From: Acanthosepion lycidas
Taxonomy: Eukaryota; Mollusca; Cephalopoda; Sepiida; Sepiidae
DNA length: 64,000 nucleotides
Direction of reading: 5' to 3'
NCBI GenBank assembly: GCA_963932145.1
Contig: OZ010611.1
Location: 54,319,833-54,383,832 of the forward strand
In this document: piece after piece, positions 22,681-34,239 of the stretch
How positions within the stretch are numbered: the stretch's first letter is position 1
Layout: every line of letters starts with the position of its first letter
Notes under the pieces: generated by a model
Told to the model about the DNA's origin: nothing
The model's database searches: none
What the model saw: the letters and a program-made list of their open reading frames with translations, nothing else
Program-made: the position numbers and the translations under genes

Positions 22681-22904
22681 AACAATAGATTTTGGAGGGG
22701 AAAATAATACTAACAATACATTTTTGAAAAAAAATATTACCAGCAATACATTTTTGGGAAAAAATATTACCACCAATAAAAATTTTGTCGGCATTAAATA
22801 ACCCATTGAGGTTGATATACCGTAAAACAGACCGAACGAAACCAAACTAAACCTTCGCTGCTAGATAAGAGGATTGACTTTGCATTTCAGTTCAGCGCTA
22901 TCTC

Positions 22905-23335
22905 TTTGTTTATAACGAAATTTTTCTGTTACTTTGCTTAGCTTTTGAAAAGCATCTTTGGCTATCCCCATGCACCTTTGTATTTCGCCGTTGCACTTTT
23001 CGCCCTCTGTTTCCTTTCAGATATATAATTTGTTGTACTAGCATGATTTTGGCATCCACAATTTGTAATTTGCATGTTGAGCTGTTTCCTTTTGCTAGCA
23101 ACCATATATTTTGTCTTCTTGCAATTGAAATTTAGTCCTTTCTTCTCGCTTTTTCTCACTACCTTCCGTAGGAGTCCCTGTAGATTCCTTTCTGAGTCTG
23201 CTCTCAGTACTGTGTCATCTGCATATCTTATGTTGTTAAGATCGTGGCCGCCAATAAGGAATCCTGGTAGGATTTCTAAATACACGTAAGTTATAGAGAG
23301 ATATAACCAGGTTAAGAAAGGTAGGGATATGAACA
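22905..23335 (-). pseudogene. RTE-like LINE reverse transcriptase fragment with catalytic YADD
   Basis: Minus strand shows LPGFLIGGHDLNNIRYADD, then TVLRADSERNLQGLLRKVV, then KKGLNFNCKKTKYMV. YADD is the catalytic palm motif. The continuation (QITNCGCQN..ATAKYKGAWG) drifts by frame errors. Followed on the plus side by compound GATA repeats and a second copy at 23876. Confidence 0.85.
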
Positions 23336-23338
23336 AAG

Positions 23339-23340
23339 GC

Positions 23341-23411
<71 letters not shown>

Positions 23412-23448
23412 GAACAGACTGAAATACCTATATAATGAACTGGCTTAA

Positions 23449-23495
<47 letters not shown>

Positions 23496-23542
23496 TGAAC
23501 AGACCGAGATAGATAGATAGATAGATAGATATGAACAGACCG

Positions 23543-23575
<33 letters not shown>

Positions 23576-23586
23576 TGAAAAGACTG

Positions 23587-23641
<55 letters not shown>

Positions 23642-23818
23642 GAACAGACTGAAATACATATATAATGAACTGGCTTAAATAGATAGATAGATAGATAGAT
23701 AGATATGAACAGACCGAGATAGATAGATAGATATGAACAGACCGAGATAGATAGATAGATAGATAGATAGATATGAAAAGACTGAGATAAATAGATAGAT
23801 AGATATGAAAAGACTGAA

Positions 23819-23850
<32 letters not shown>

Positions 23851-23870
23851 TTTGATTGATTGATTGATTG
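23339..23870. repeat. Compound (GATA)n array with TGAACAGACYGA interruptions
   Basis: Runs of GATA from 23339 are punctuated by TGAACAGAC(T/C)GA or TGAAAAGACTGA at near-regular places. Two copies of a larger unit (AATGAACAGACTGAAATAC..AATGAACTGGCTTAAATA) occur at about 23409-23450 and 23639-23680, so there is a second-level repeat of about 230 bp. All SIYLSIYL frames here are artefacts of this array. Ends with (TTGA)n at 23850-23876. Confidence 0.95.
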
Positions 23871-23875
23871 ATTGA

Positions 23876-24170
23876 TTTTGGCATCCCCAATTTACAATTT
23901 ACATGTTGAGCTGATCCCTTTTGCTAACAACCATGCATTCCGTCTTCTTGCAATTGATATTTAGTCCTTTCTTCTCGCTTTCCATTACTGCCTTCTGTCG
24001 GAGTTCTTGTATTTTTCTTTCTCGCTCAACACTGTGACATCTGAATATCTTATTCTCTTAAGTTTTGGCCGTCAATGGTGAACCTTTGGAAGATTTCTAA
24101 TTCTCTCGGAATCCATTCACTGTATTGGTTGAATGATTCCCGTAAGAAGACACACCACTTTTTAAACATT
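23876..24170 (-). pseudogene. RTE-like LINE fragment, left flank of the satellite
   Basis: Minus strand: SFNQYSEWIPRELEIFQRFT, equivalent to the LFNLYSEAILRELE..GF motif, then decayed sequence equivalent to the palm, KTECMVVSKR-type and GDAKI regions. A second copy of 23048-23335 with independent mutations. Its more N-terminal sequence continues into the first monomer of the 165-bp array. Confidence 0.75.
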
Positions 24171-27100
24171 TCTTTTTGAATTTTAATAGTCTGGTTGTAG
24201 ATAGCGTAGATGGTTTTCGTGTCTGTATTTGAAAATGACCTCTGATATTTCTTTAAAACGTTTATATCTGAAGAAGAGACTTGAAGCAACAGAAATGTGG
24301 TTCTACAGAAGGATGCAGAGAACGCCATGGATCAAACTTTTTGAATATTAATAGCCTGGTTGTAGGTAGCGTAGATGGTTTTCGTGTCTGTATTTGAAAA
24401 TGACCTCTGATATTTCTTTAAAATGTTTATATCTGAAGAAAAGACTTAAAGCAACAGAAATGTGGTTCTACAGAAGGATGCAGAGAACGCCATGGATCAA
24501 ACTTTTTGAATATTAATAGCCTGGTTGTAGGTAGCGTAGATGGTTTTCGTGTCTGTATTTGAAAATGACCTCTGATATTTCTTTAAAACGTTTATATCTG
24601 AAGAAAAGACTTGAAGCAACAGAAATGTGGTTCTACAGAAGGATGCAGAGAACGCCATGGATCAAACTTTTTGAATATTAATAGCCTGGTTGTAGGTAGC
24701 GTAGATGGTTTTCGTGTCTGTATTTGAAAATGACCTCTGATATTTCTTTAAAACGTTTATATCTGAAGAAAAGACTTGAAGCAACAGAAATGTGGTTCTA
24801 CAGAAGGATGCAGAGAACGCCATGGATCAAACTTTTTGAATATTAATAGCCTGGTTGTAGGTAGCGTAGATGGTTTTCGTGTCTGTATTTGAAAATGACC
24901 TCTGATATTGCTTTAAAACGTTTATATCTGAAGAAGAGACTTGAAGCAACAGAAATGTGGTTCTACAGAAGGATGCAGAGAACGCCATGGATCAAACTTT
25001 TTGAATATTAATAGCCTGGTTGTAGATAGCGTAGATGGTTTTCGTGTCTGTATTTGAAAATGACCTCTGATATTTCTTTAAAACGTTTATATCTGAAGAA
25101 GAGACTTGAAGCAACAGAAATGTGGTTCTACAGAAGGATGCAGAGAACGCCATGGATCAAACTTTTTGAATATTAATAGCCTGGTTGTAGGTAGCGTAGA
25201 TGGTTTTCGTGTCTGTATTTGAAAATGACCTCTGATATTTCTTTAAAATGTTTATATCTGAAGAAAAGACTTAAAGCAACAGAAATGTGGTTCTACAGAA
25301 GGATGCAGAGAACGCCATGGATCAAACTTTTTGAATATTAATAGCCTGGTTGTAGGTAGCGTAGATGGTTTTCGTGTCTGTATTTGAAAATGACCTCTGA
25401 TATTTCTTTAAAACGTTTATATCTGAAGAAAAGACTTGAAGCAACAGAAATGTGGTTCTACAGAAGGATGCAGAGAACGCCATGGATCAAACTTTTTGAA
25501 TATTAATAGCCTGGTTGTAGGTAGCGTAGATGGTTTTCGTGTCTGTATTTGAAAATGACCTCTGATATTTCTTTAAAACGTTTATATCTGAAGAAAAGAC
25601 TTGAAGCAACAGAAATGTGGTTCTACAGAAGGATGCAGAGAACGCCATGGATCAAACTTTTTGAATATTAATAGCCTGGTTGTAGGTAGCGTAGATGGTT
25701 TTCGTGTCTGTATTTGAAAATGACCTCTGATATTGCTTTAAAACGTTTATATCTGAAGAAGAGACTTGAAGCAACAGAAATGTGGTTCTACAGAAGGATG
25801 CAGAGAACGCCATGGATCAAACTTTTTGAATATTAATAGCCTGGTTGTAGATAGCGTAGATGGTTTTCGTGTCTGTATTTGAAAATGACCTCTGATATTT
25901 CTTTAAAACGTTTATATCTGAAGAAGAGACTTGAAGCAACAGAAATGTGGTTCTACAGAAGGATGCAGAGAACGCCATGGATCAAACTTTTTGAATATTA
26001 ATAGCCTGGTTGTAGGTAGCGTAGATGGTTTTCGTGTCTGTATTTGAAAATGACCTCTGATATTTCTTTAAAATGTTTATATCTGAAGAAAAGACTTAAA
26101 GCAACAGAAATGTGGTTCTACAGAAGGATGCAGAGAACGCCATGGATCAAACTTTTTGAATATTAATAGCCTGGTTGTAGGTAGCGTAGATGGTTTTCGT
26201 GTCTGTATTTGAAAATGACCTCTGATATTTCTTTAAAACGTTTATATCTGAAGAAAAGACTTGAAGCAACAGAAATGTGGTTCTACAGAAGGATGCAGAG
26301 AACGCCATGGATCAAACTTTTTGAATATTAATAGCCTGGTTGTAGGTAGCGTAGATGGTTTTCGTGTCTGTATTTGAAAATGACCTCTGATATTTCTTTA
26401 AAACGTTTATATCTGAAGAAAAGACTTGAAGCAACAGAAATGTGGTTCTACAGAAGGATGCAGAGAACGCCATGGATCAAACTTTTTGAATATTAATAGC
26501 CTGGTTGTAGGTAGCGTAGATGGTTTTCGTGTCTGTATTTGAAAATGACCTCTGATATTGCTTTAAAACGTTTATATCTGAAGAAGAGACTTGAAGCAAC
26601 AGAAATGTGGTTCTACAGAAGGATGCAGAGAACGCCATGGATCAAACTTTTTGAATATTAATAGCCTGGTTGTAGGTAGCGTAGATGGCTTTCGTGTCTG
26701 TATTTGAAAATGACCTCTGATATTTCTTTAAAACGTTTATATCTGAAGAAGAGACTTGAAGCAACAGAAATGTGGTTCTACAGAAGGATGCAGAGAACGC
26801 CATGGATCAAACTTTTTGAATATTAATAGCCTGGTTGTAGGTAGCGTAGATGGTTTTCGTGTCTGTATTTGAAAATGACCTCTGATATTGCTTTAAAACG
26901 TTTATATCTGAAGAAGAGACTTGAAGCAACAGAAATGTGGTTCTACAGAAGGATGCAGAGAACGCCATGGATCAAACTTTTTGAATATTAATAGCCTGGT
27001 TGTAGGTAGCGTAGATGGTTTTCGTGTCTGTATTTGAAAATGACCTCTGATATTTCTTTAAAACGTTTATATCTGAAGAAAAGACTTGAAGCAACAGAAA

Positions 27101-30100
27101 TGTGGTTCTACAGAAGGATGCAGAGAACGCCATGGATCAAACTTTTTGAATATTAATAGCCTGGTTGTAGGTAGCGTAGATGGTTTTCGTGTCTGTATTT
27201 GAAAATGACCTCTGATATTTCTTTAAAACGTTTATATCTGAAGAAAAGACTTGAAGCAACAGAAATGTGGTTCTACAGAAGGATGCAGAGAACGCCATGG
27301 ATCAAACTTTTTGAATATTAATAGCCTGGTTGTAGGTAGCGTAGATGGTTTTCGTGTCTGTATTTGAAAATGACCTCTGATATTTCTTTAAAACGTTTAT
27401 ATCTGAAGAAAAGACTTGAAGCAACAGAAATGTGGTTCTACAGAAGGATGCAGAGAACGCCATGGATCAAACTTTTTGAATATTAATAGCCTGGTTGTAG
27501 GTAGCGTAGATGGTTTTCGTGTCTGTATTTGAAAATGACCTCTGATATTGCTTTAAAACGTTTATATCTGAAGAAGAGACTTGAAGCAACAGAAATGTGG
27601 TTCTACAGAAGGATGCAGAGAACGCCATGGATCAAACTTTTTGAATATTAATAGCCTGGTTGTAGATAGCGTAGATGGTTTTCGTGTCTGTATTTGAAAA
27701 TGACCTCTGATATTTCTTTAAAACGTTTATATCTGAAGAAGAGACTTGAAGCAACAGAAATGTGGTTCTACAGAAGGATGCAGAGAACGCCATGGATCAA
27801 ACTTTTTGAATATTAATAGCCTGGTTGTAGGTAGCGTAGATGGTTTTCGTGTCTGTATTTGAAAATGACCTCTGATATTTCTTTAAAACGTTTATATCTG
27901 AAGAAAAGACTTGAAGCAACAGAAATGTGGTTCTACAGAAGGATGCAGAGAACGCCATGGATCAAACTTTTTGAATATTAATAGCCTGGTTGTAGGTAGC
28001 GTAGATGGTTTTCGTGTCTGTATTTGAAAATGACCTCTGATATTGCTTTAAAACGTTTATATCTGAAGAAGAGACTTGAAGCAACAGAAATGTGGTTCTA
28101 CAGAAGGATGCAGAGAACGCCATGGATCAAACTTTTTGAATATTAATAGCCTGGTTGTAGATAGCGTAGATGGTTTTCGTGTCTGTATTTGAAAATGACC
28201 TCTGATATTTCTTTAAAACGTTTATATCTGAAGAAGAGACTTGAAGCAACAGAAATGTGGTTCTACAGAAGGATGCAGAGAACGCCATGGATCAAACTTT
28301 TTGAATATTAATAGCCTGGTTGTAGGTAGCGTAGATGGTTTTCGTGTCTGTATTTGAAAATGACCTCTGATATTTCTTTAAAATGTTTATATCTGAAGAA
28401 AAGACTTAAAGCAACAGAAATGTGGTTCTACAGAAGGATGCAGAGAACGCCATGGATCAAACTTTTTGAATATTAATAGCCTGGTTGTAGGTAGCGTAGA
28501 TGGTTTTCGTGTCTGTATTTGAAAATGACCTCTGATATTTCTTTAAAACGTTTATATCTGAAGAAAAGACTTGAAGCAACAGAAATGTGGTTCTACAGAA
28601 GGATGCAGAGAACGCCATGGATCAAACTTTTTGAATATTAATAGCCTGGTTGTAGGTAGCGTAGATGGTTTTCGTGTCTGTATTTGAAAATGACCTCTGA
28701 TATTTCTTTAAAACGTTTATATCTGAAGAAAAGACTTGAAGCAACAGAAATGTGGTTCTACAGAAGGATGCAGAGAACGCCATGGATCAAACTTTTTGAA
28801 TATTAATAGCCTGGTTGTAGGTAGCGTAGATGGTTTTCGTGTCTGTATTTGAAAATGACCTCTGATATTGCTTTAAAACGTTTATATCTGAAGAAGAGAC
28901 TTGAAGCAACAGAAATGTGGTTCTACAGAAGGATGCAGAGAACGCCATGGATCAAACTTTTTGAATATTAATAGCCTGGTTGTAGATAGCGTAGATGGTT
29001 TTCGTGTCTGTATTTGAAAATGACCTCTGATATTTCTTTAAAACGTTTATATCTGAAGAAGAGACTTGAAGCAACAGAAATGTGGTTCTACAGAAGGATG
29101 CAGAGAACGCCATGGATCAAACTTTTTGAATATTAATAGCCTGGTTGTAGGTAGCGTAGATGGTTTTCGTGTCTGTATTTGAAAATGACCTCTGATATTT
29201 CTTTAAAACGTTTATATCTGAAGAAAAGACTTGAAGCAACAGAAATGTGGTTCTACAGAAGGATGCAGAGAACGCCATGGATCAAACTTTTTGAATATTA
29301 ATAGCCTGGTTGTAGGTAGCGTAGATGGTTTTCGTGTCTGTATTTGAAAATGACCTCTGATATTGCTTTAAAACGTTTATATCTGAAGAAGAGACTTGAA
29401 GCAACAGAAATGTGGTTCTACAGAAGGATGCAGAGAACGCCATGGATCAAACTTTTTGAATATTAATAGCCTGGTTGTAGATAGCGTAGATGGTTTTCGT
29501 GTCTGTATTTGAAAATGACCTCTGATATTTCTTTAAAACGTTTATATCTGAAGAAGAGACTTGAAGCAACAGAAATGTGGTTCTACAGAAGGATGCAGAG
29601 AACGCCATGGATCAAACTTTTTGAATATTAATAGCCTGGTTGTAGGTAGCGTAGATGGTTTTCGTGTCTGTATTTGAAAATGACCTCTGATATTTCTTTA
29701 AAATGTTTATATCTGAAGAAAAGACTTAAAGCAACAGAAATGTGGTTCTACAGAAGGATGCAGAGAACGCCATGGATCAAACTTTTTGAATATTAATAGC
29801 CTGGTTGTAGGTAGCGTAGATGGTTTTCGTGTCTGTATTTGAAAATGACCTCTGATATTTCTTTAAAACGTTTATATCTGAAGAAAAGACTTGAAGCAAC
29901 AGAAATGTGGTTCTACAGAAGGATGCAGAGAACGCCATGGATCAAACTTTTTGAATATTAATAGCCTGGTTGTAGGTAGCGTAGATGGTTTTCGTGTCTG
30001 TATTTGAAAATGACCTCTGATATTTCTTTAAAACGTTTATATCTGAAGAAGAGACTTGAAGCAACAGAAATGTGGTTCTACAGAAGGATGCAGAGAACGC

Positions 30101-30299
30101 CATGGATCAAACTTTTTGAATATTAATAGCCTGGTTGTAGGTAGCGTAGATGGCTTTCGTGTCTGTATTTGAAAATGACCTCTGATATTTCTTTAAAACG
30201 TTTATATCTGAAGAAAAGACTTGAAGCAACAGAAATGTGGTTCTACAGAAGGATGCAGAGAACGCCATGGATCAAACTTTTTGAATATTAATAGCCTGG
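24171..30299 (+). repeat. 165-bp satellite, 37 monomers, with higher-order structure
   Basis: The word TTCTACAGAAGGATGCAGAG recurs at 24301 + 165k for k = 0 to 36 (last at 30241) with no indel. Five variable positions define monomer types: TGTAGATAGC or TGTAGGTAGC, ATTTCTTT or ATTGCTTT, AAACG or AAATG, AAGAAGAG or AAGAAAAG, ACTTGAAG or ACTTAAAG. Types follow the order A-B-C-C-D three times (825 bp each), then variants. Half of each monomer encodes LINE codons in plus sense (KKRLEATEMWFYRR), the other half is LINE sequence in minus sense. The 165-bp length keeps frame and each unit holds a 38-codon ATG frame ending TAA; I see no reason to call it a gene. Confidence 0.97.
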
Positions 30300-30645
30300 T
30301 TTAAAACGTTTATATCTGAAGAAGAAAATTGAAATAACAGAAATGTGGTTCTACAGATTGCTGCAACGGATCAAACGTGAGCAGCCACAATGGCAATAAA
30401 AACGACGCTTATACTTAACATTAGGACAGTTGAGGTTTCTAGGACATATAATGAGGAAGGCGGGCTTAGAACATTTTATATTCACGTGACAGATTGAAAA
30501 TAAGAGAGACAGAGGTAAACTTACCTGGTGAGCTTAAGTGAATGGGTCGCCAAACAGTATGAGAGAGATGGCAAAAATACAAGAGTTATTAAGAGTTACA
30601 AGGGACAGGAAATTGTGGAGAGTCATATAAGGGAAGGTCCATTTC
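30300..30645 (+). pseudogene. RTE-like LINE C-terminal end, right flank of the satellite
   Basis: After a diverged partial unit (to about 30363), plus-strand translation gives QLRFLGHIMRKAGLEHFI and later RVTRDRKLWRVI, the terminal zinc-knuckle-free tail typical of the family. It has several stops. Its strand is opposite to the left flank, consistent with an inverted 5' part. Confidence 0.75.
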
Positions 30646-30985
30646 GGAACCGTGGTATTGCACTCAATTTGAAAGCTGTAATTTGACATGTAGATAATAA
30701 AACAAAATATTTTTTGCTAAATCGTTACCGTTTAATGAGGAAATGAGTTTAAAGATTAAATGTAGGTTCAAAATGTACGCGTTGGAATTCCATTCCGTTT
30801 ATCAGCAAAAGCCTTATAGCAAAGCTTTAAAAAATTTATAATTTACTGAAGCTTTACATATTGTAAATGGACAAGATCCAAGGAGCACTCACATTAATAC
30901 TAAATAACTGTGTCATCAAATAAGACTTTTATTTACTTCAAAGGGAAATTATACTGAACAATTTAGATATATTATGATGTAATAT
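30646..30985. other. Short stretch with no recognisable gene
   Basis: AT-rich sequence between the LINE end and the SINE-tail array. Nothing supported. Confidence 0.5.
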
Positions 30986-30987
30986 AT

Positions 30988-32490
30988 TATGTCTATATTT
31001 CTGAAAAAAGGTATTATGTACATTATTTACATTCGGGCTACTGTTCTCATCTTTGTTGCCATATTTATTCCAACGTTTCGGCCTTTCAGTATCTGTCTAT
31101 ATTTCTGAAATAAGGTATTATGTATATTATTTACATTATTCGGGCTACTGTCCTCATCTTTGTCGCCATATTTATTCCAACGTTTCGGCCTTTCAATATC
31201 TGTCTATATTTCTGAAATAAGGTATTATGTACATTATTTACATTATTCGGGCTACTGTTCTCATCTTTGTTGCCATATTTATTACAACGTTTCGGCCTTT
31301 CAATATCTGTCTATATTTCTGAAATAAGGTATTATGTACATTATTTACATTATTCGGACTATTGTCCTCATCTTTGTTGCCATATTTATTACAACCTTTC
31401 GGCCCTTCAGTATCTATCTATATTTCTGAGATGAGATATTATGTACATTATTTACATTATTCGGACTATTGTCCTCATCTTTGTTGCCATATTTATTACA
31501 ACGTTTCGGCCTTTCAATATCTGTCTATATTTCTGAAATAAGGTATTATGTACATTATTTACATTATTCGGGCTACTGTTCTCATCTTTGTTGCCATATT
31601 TATTACAACGTTTCGGCCTTTCAGCATCTGTCTATATTTCTGAGATCAGGTATTATGTACACTATTTATATTATTCGGACTATTGTCCTCATCTTTGTTG
31701 CCATATTTATTACAACCTTTCGGCCCTTCAGTATCTGTCTATATTTCTGATATGAGGTATTATGTGCACTATTTACATTATTCGGACTATTGTCCTCATC
31801 TTTGTTGCCATATTTATTACAACCTTTCGGCCCTTCAGTATCTGTCTATATTTCTGAGATGAGGTATTATGTACATTATTTACATTATTCGGACTATTGT
31901 CCTCATCTTTGTTGCCATATTTATTACAACGTTTCGGCCTTTCAGTATCTGTCTATATTTCTGATATGAGGTATTATGTACACTATTTACATTATTCGGA
32001 CTATTGTCCTCATCTTTGCTGCCATATTTATTACAACGTTTCGGCCTTTCAGTATCTGTCTATATTTCTGATATGAGGTATTATGTACACTATTTACATT
32101 ATTCGGACTATTGTCCTCATCTTTGTTGCCATATTTATTACAACCTTTCGGCCCTTCAGTATCTGTCTATATTTCTGAGATGAGGTATTATGTACACTAT
32201 TTACATTATTCGGACTATTGTCCTCATCTTTGCTGCCATATTTATTACAACGTTTCGGCCTTTCAGTATCTGTCTATATTTCTGAGATGAGGTATTATGT
32301 ACACTATTTACACTATTCGTGCTTTTGTCGTCATCTTTGTTGCCATATTTATCACAACGTTTCGGCCTTTCAGTATCTGTCCATATTTCTGAGATGAGGT
32401 ATTATATACACTATTTACATTATTCGGACTACTGTCCTCATCTTTGTCGCCATATTTATTACAACGATTCGGCCGTTGTACGCTCCGGCC
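30988..32490 (-). repeat. 107-bp satellite, 14 copies, from the tail of SINE family 3
   Basis: TCTGTCTATATTTCTGA anchors fall at 31093 + 107k up to 32377 with no indel; the first unit is slightly short. Reverse complement of a unit reads GGCCGAAACGTTGTAATAA then GACAATAGTCCGAATAATG, the SINE tail. The stretch between CTGAA and GGCC found in the full SINE is absent, removing most of hammerhead stem II. A subset of units has CTTTCGGCCC, which also destroys GAAAC. Confidence 0.95.
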
Positions 32491-32600
32491 TTCTTCAGGT
32501 AGTTGGAATGTCGAAATGAACCCTTTATTTCGCTCACTGGGGTAGACTGTTCTTATTCTACGTGTCATGTTTAATGGATATCAGTTATCAGTTAACTTAG
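32464..32600 (-). mobile_element. SINE family 3 body attached to the array end
   Basis: The last unit of the array keeps the full GGCCGTTGTACGCTCCGGCC segment and CTTCTTCAGG, then continues into SINE body (GGGTAGACTGTTCT, ATCAGTTATC). The tRNA-like head is missing. This marks where the array grew out of a SINE. Confidence 0.8.
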
Positions 32601-32775
32601 TTACCTTCTTTGAGGTTACTACATGTGTATGTTTAAATCATAAAATTTAAAAATTGTACAGTACATAAGTTTAACGTTTTTCACAATTCAAGTAAAAAGA
32701 ATAATTTTCAGATGAACACGACAATTTTGTCATAGAAAAATTATGACCTCGACAAATTTATGTAAGAAAAAACAA

Positions 32776-32812
32776 GTTCCTGATGATGTCATCGTGCTAA
32801 TTTCGAAAGTAC
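32776..32812 (+). ncRNA. Decayed hammerhead-like core
   Basis: CTGATGA followed by about 18 nt and CGAAAG. The intervening sequence does not fold into a clean stem II. Probably a remnant. Confidence 0.25.
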
Positions 32813-33203
32813 TCCGAATAAAATATATATCTATACAAAATACCTAATTTCCGCGGATTTTTGCTTACAAATTGACTCGGAATTTTACTCTTTTGAAAAA
32901 AATTGCAAATAAAGTTTATGTTTTGTATTTTATACATTGCATCGACAATCTATTCAAATTAGAATTGTAATTATGAATCACCACAAGCAAAATATGCATT
33001 TTCTTTTACTGTATTCGATAAGTAAAAACTGTAAAAAAGAATTGTCAAAAATTAAAAAGTCTAGTCATTTGTTAGATCATAATACAAACAAAACATAGAT
33101 AAAAGTGTATATAACACTATAATGCTGCTGGTCATGAATTATACGAGAAAATTAAATTTGCATTGTTTATTGAAAATCGCACTAAAACTACTGAACTGTA
33201 TAA

Positions 33204-33331
33204 TATATTACATTATTTACATTATTCGGACTATTGTCCTCATCTTTGTCGCCATATTTATTACATCGTTTCGGCCGTTGTATGCTCCGGCCTTCTTCAG
33301 GTGGTTGGAATGTCGAACTTAACCCTTTATT
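33204..33331 (-). mobile_element. SINE family 3 tail, single copy
   Basis: Reverse complement holds CTGAAGAAGGCCGGAGC, GGCCGAAACGATG and the AGTCCGAATAATGTAAAT tail. It keeps the segment lost from the 107-bp array. Confidence 0.75.
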
Positions 33332-33334
33332 TAT

Positions 33335-33437
33335 ATAAAAAACAAAGAACAATGGACAAAGTTTATTGTTTGTTTTTTGTTTTGTTTTTTTGTTTGGGGG
33401 CCCCTAATAAACTTTGTCCATTGTTCTTTTTTTTATT
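33335..33437. repeat. Inverted repeat around a T/G-rich centre
   Basis: AGAACAATGGACAAAGTTTA at 33346-33365 pairs with its exact complement at 33408-33427; arms extend a little into A/T runs. The loop is about 40 nt, T-rich with GGGGGCCCC. Looks like a small foldback element; family unknown. Confidence 0.75.
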
Positions 33438-33599
33438 ATATAATTTACTTTGTTTACCTCGATTTAAGCCTCTTGAGCGAGGTACGAAACCAGTTAGCTA
33501 GTCCGTTTTTCATTTTTACTTTTAATTATCATGAGTGGTAATAATAAAACTAATTTTTGTCTATTCATGGCAGTGATATATAGCCACTATATCATGCTA

Positions 33600-34130
33600 T
33601 ATATATATATATAGCATGCGTCGGTCTCGAGAGACCATGGACAGCGGCGCAACATCTGTTATCGTTGTACAGGCCCACACAGGAATGACAGTCTCTGATT
33701 GCAGCGTATGTGTGTAAAGACGTTCACCTCCGATGTCGACTTATTTTCGTCGATCAGGCTTCTCCCCGGCGGCAAACCTCCGTTTCTCTTCGCCTCGTTC
33801 CAACTCTCGGTGGAAATCGCGTCTTCATCGTGGGTGATTATTGACGAAGTGCTCAATGTCTATCGCCCTCATGTCACTGTTTCAGACGTCCTTGAAGCGA
33901 AGATGAGGCTACCCTCTTGCGTGTACAGAAATGTCCTTCAGAATTCCCCCTCCGACATACCGTTTACACGTCGAAGCCAGCAGAGCCAACGTTGTGGAAG
34001 GATGCCATTTACGCTAGGTAACTGGGAACGACTGAGAAGTACACAACTGGTGACCCGGTCGGATCAATTATTACCCAGAATGCATCAGAGACAGTAAAAA
34101 TAAAAGGTCCTTAGTCGTCGTGCCTGCCTT
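33600..34130 (+). other. GC-richer block with a 132-codon open frame, unclassified
   Basis: Clearly richer in G+C than its flanks and open on the plus strand from 33699 to 34097 (132 codons: VDLFSSIRLLPGGKPPFLFA early, RLRSTQLVTRSDQLLP late). No domain recognised. Words shared with 20150-20480 suggest a dispersed repeat rather than a gene. An open frame of this size is expected by chance less often here than in AT-rich DNA, hence listed. Confidence 0.35.
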
Positions 34131-34239
34131 GAGTAGAGGCAACAAACTGCCGTAGAGAAGCACGCTGACGACGCATGCCTTATAGCCCGCAATTTTGATG
34201 TTCGTATTAAATATTCTATTCTCCCAGACTCTCGATATA

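Noticed and set aside
23312-23890. Minus-strand frames rich in SIYLSIYL
   Set aside because: Translation of (GATA)n; not a repeat protein.
24171-30299. Hammerhead motif in each 165-bp monomer (CTGAAGAAGAG..TTGAAGC)
   Set aside because: The words are LINE codons for KKRLEA; no GAAAC in register and no stem II, so the resemblance is chance.
24171-30299. 38-codon ATG frame repeated 37 times as a possible small protein or polyprotein
   Set aside because: Each unit ends in TAA within the monomer, the coding half is a LINE fragment, and unit differences include amino-acid changes with no visible constraint.
24171-30299. CRISPR array
   Set aside because: Units are contiguous with no unique spacers, and the genome is eukaryotic.
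33659-33856. Minus-strand 65-codon gene
   Set aside because: Antisense shadow of the longer plus-strand frame in the same GC-rich block.
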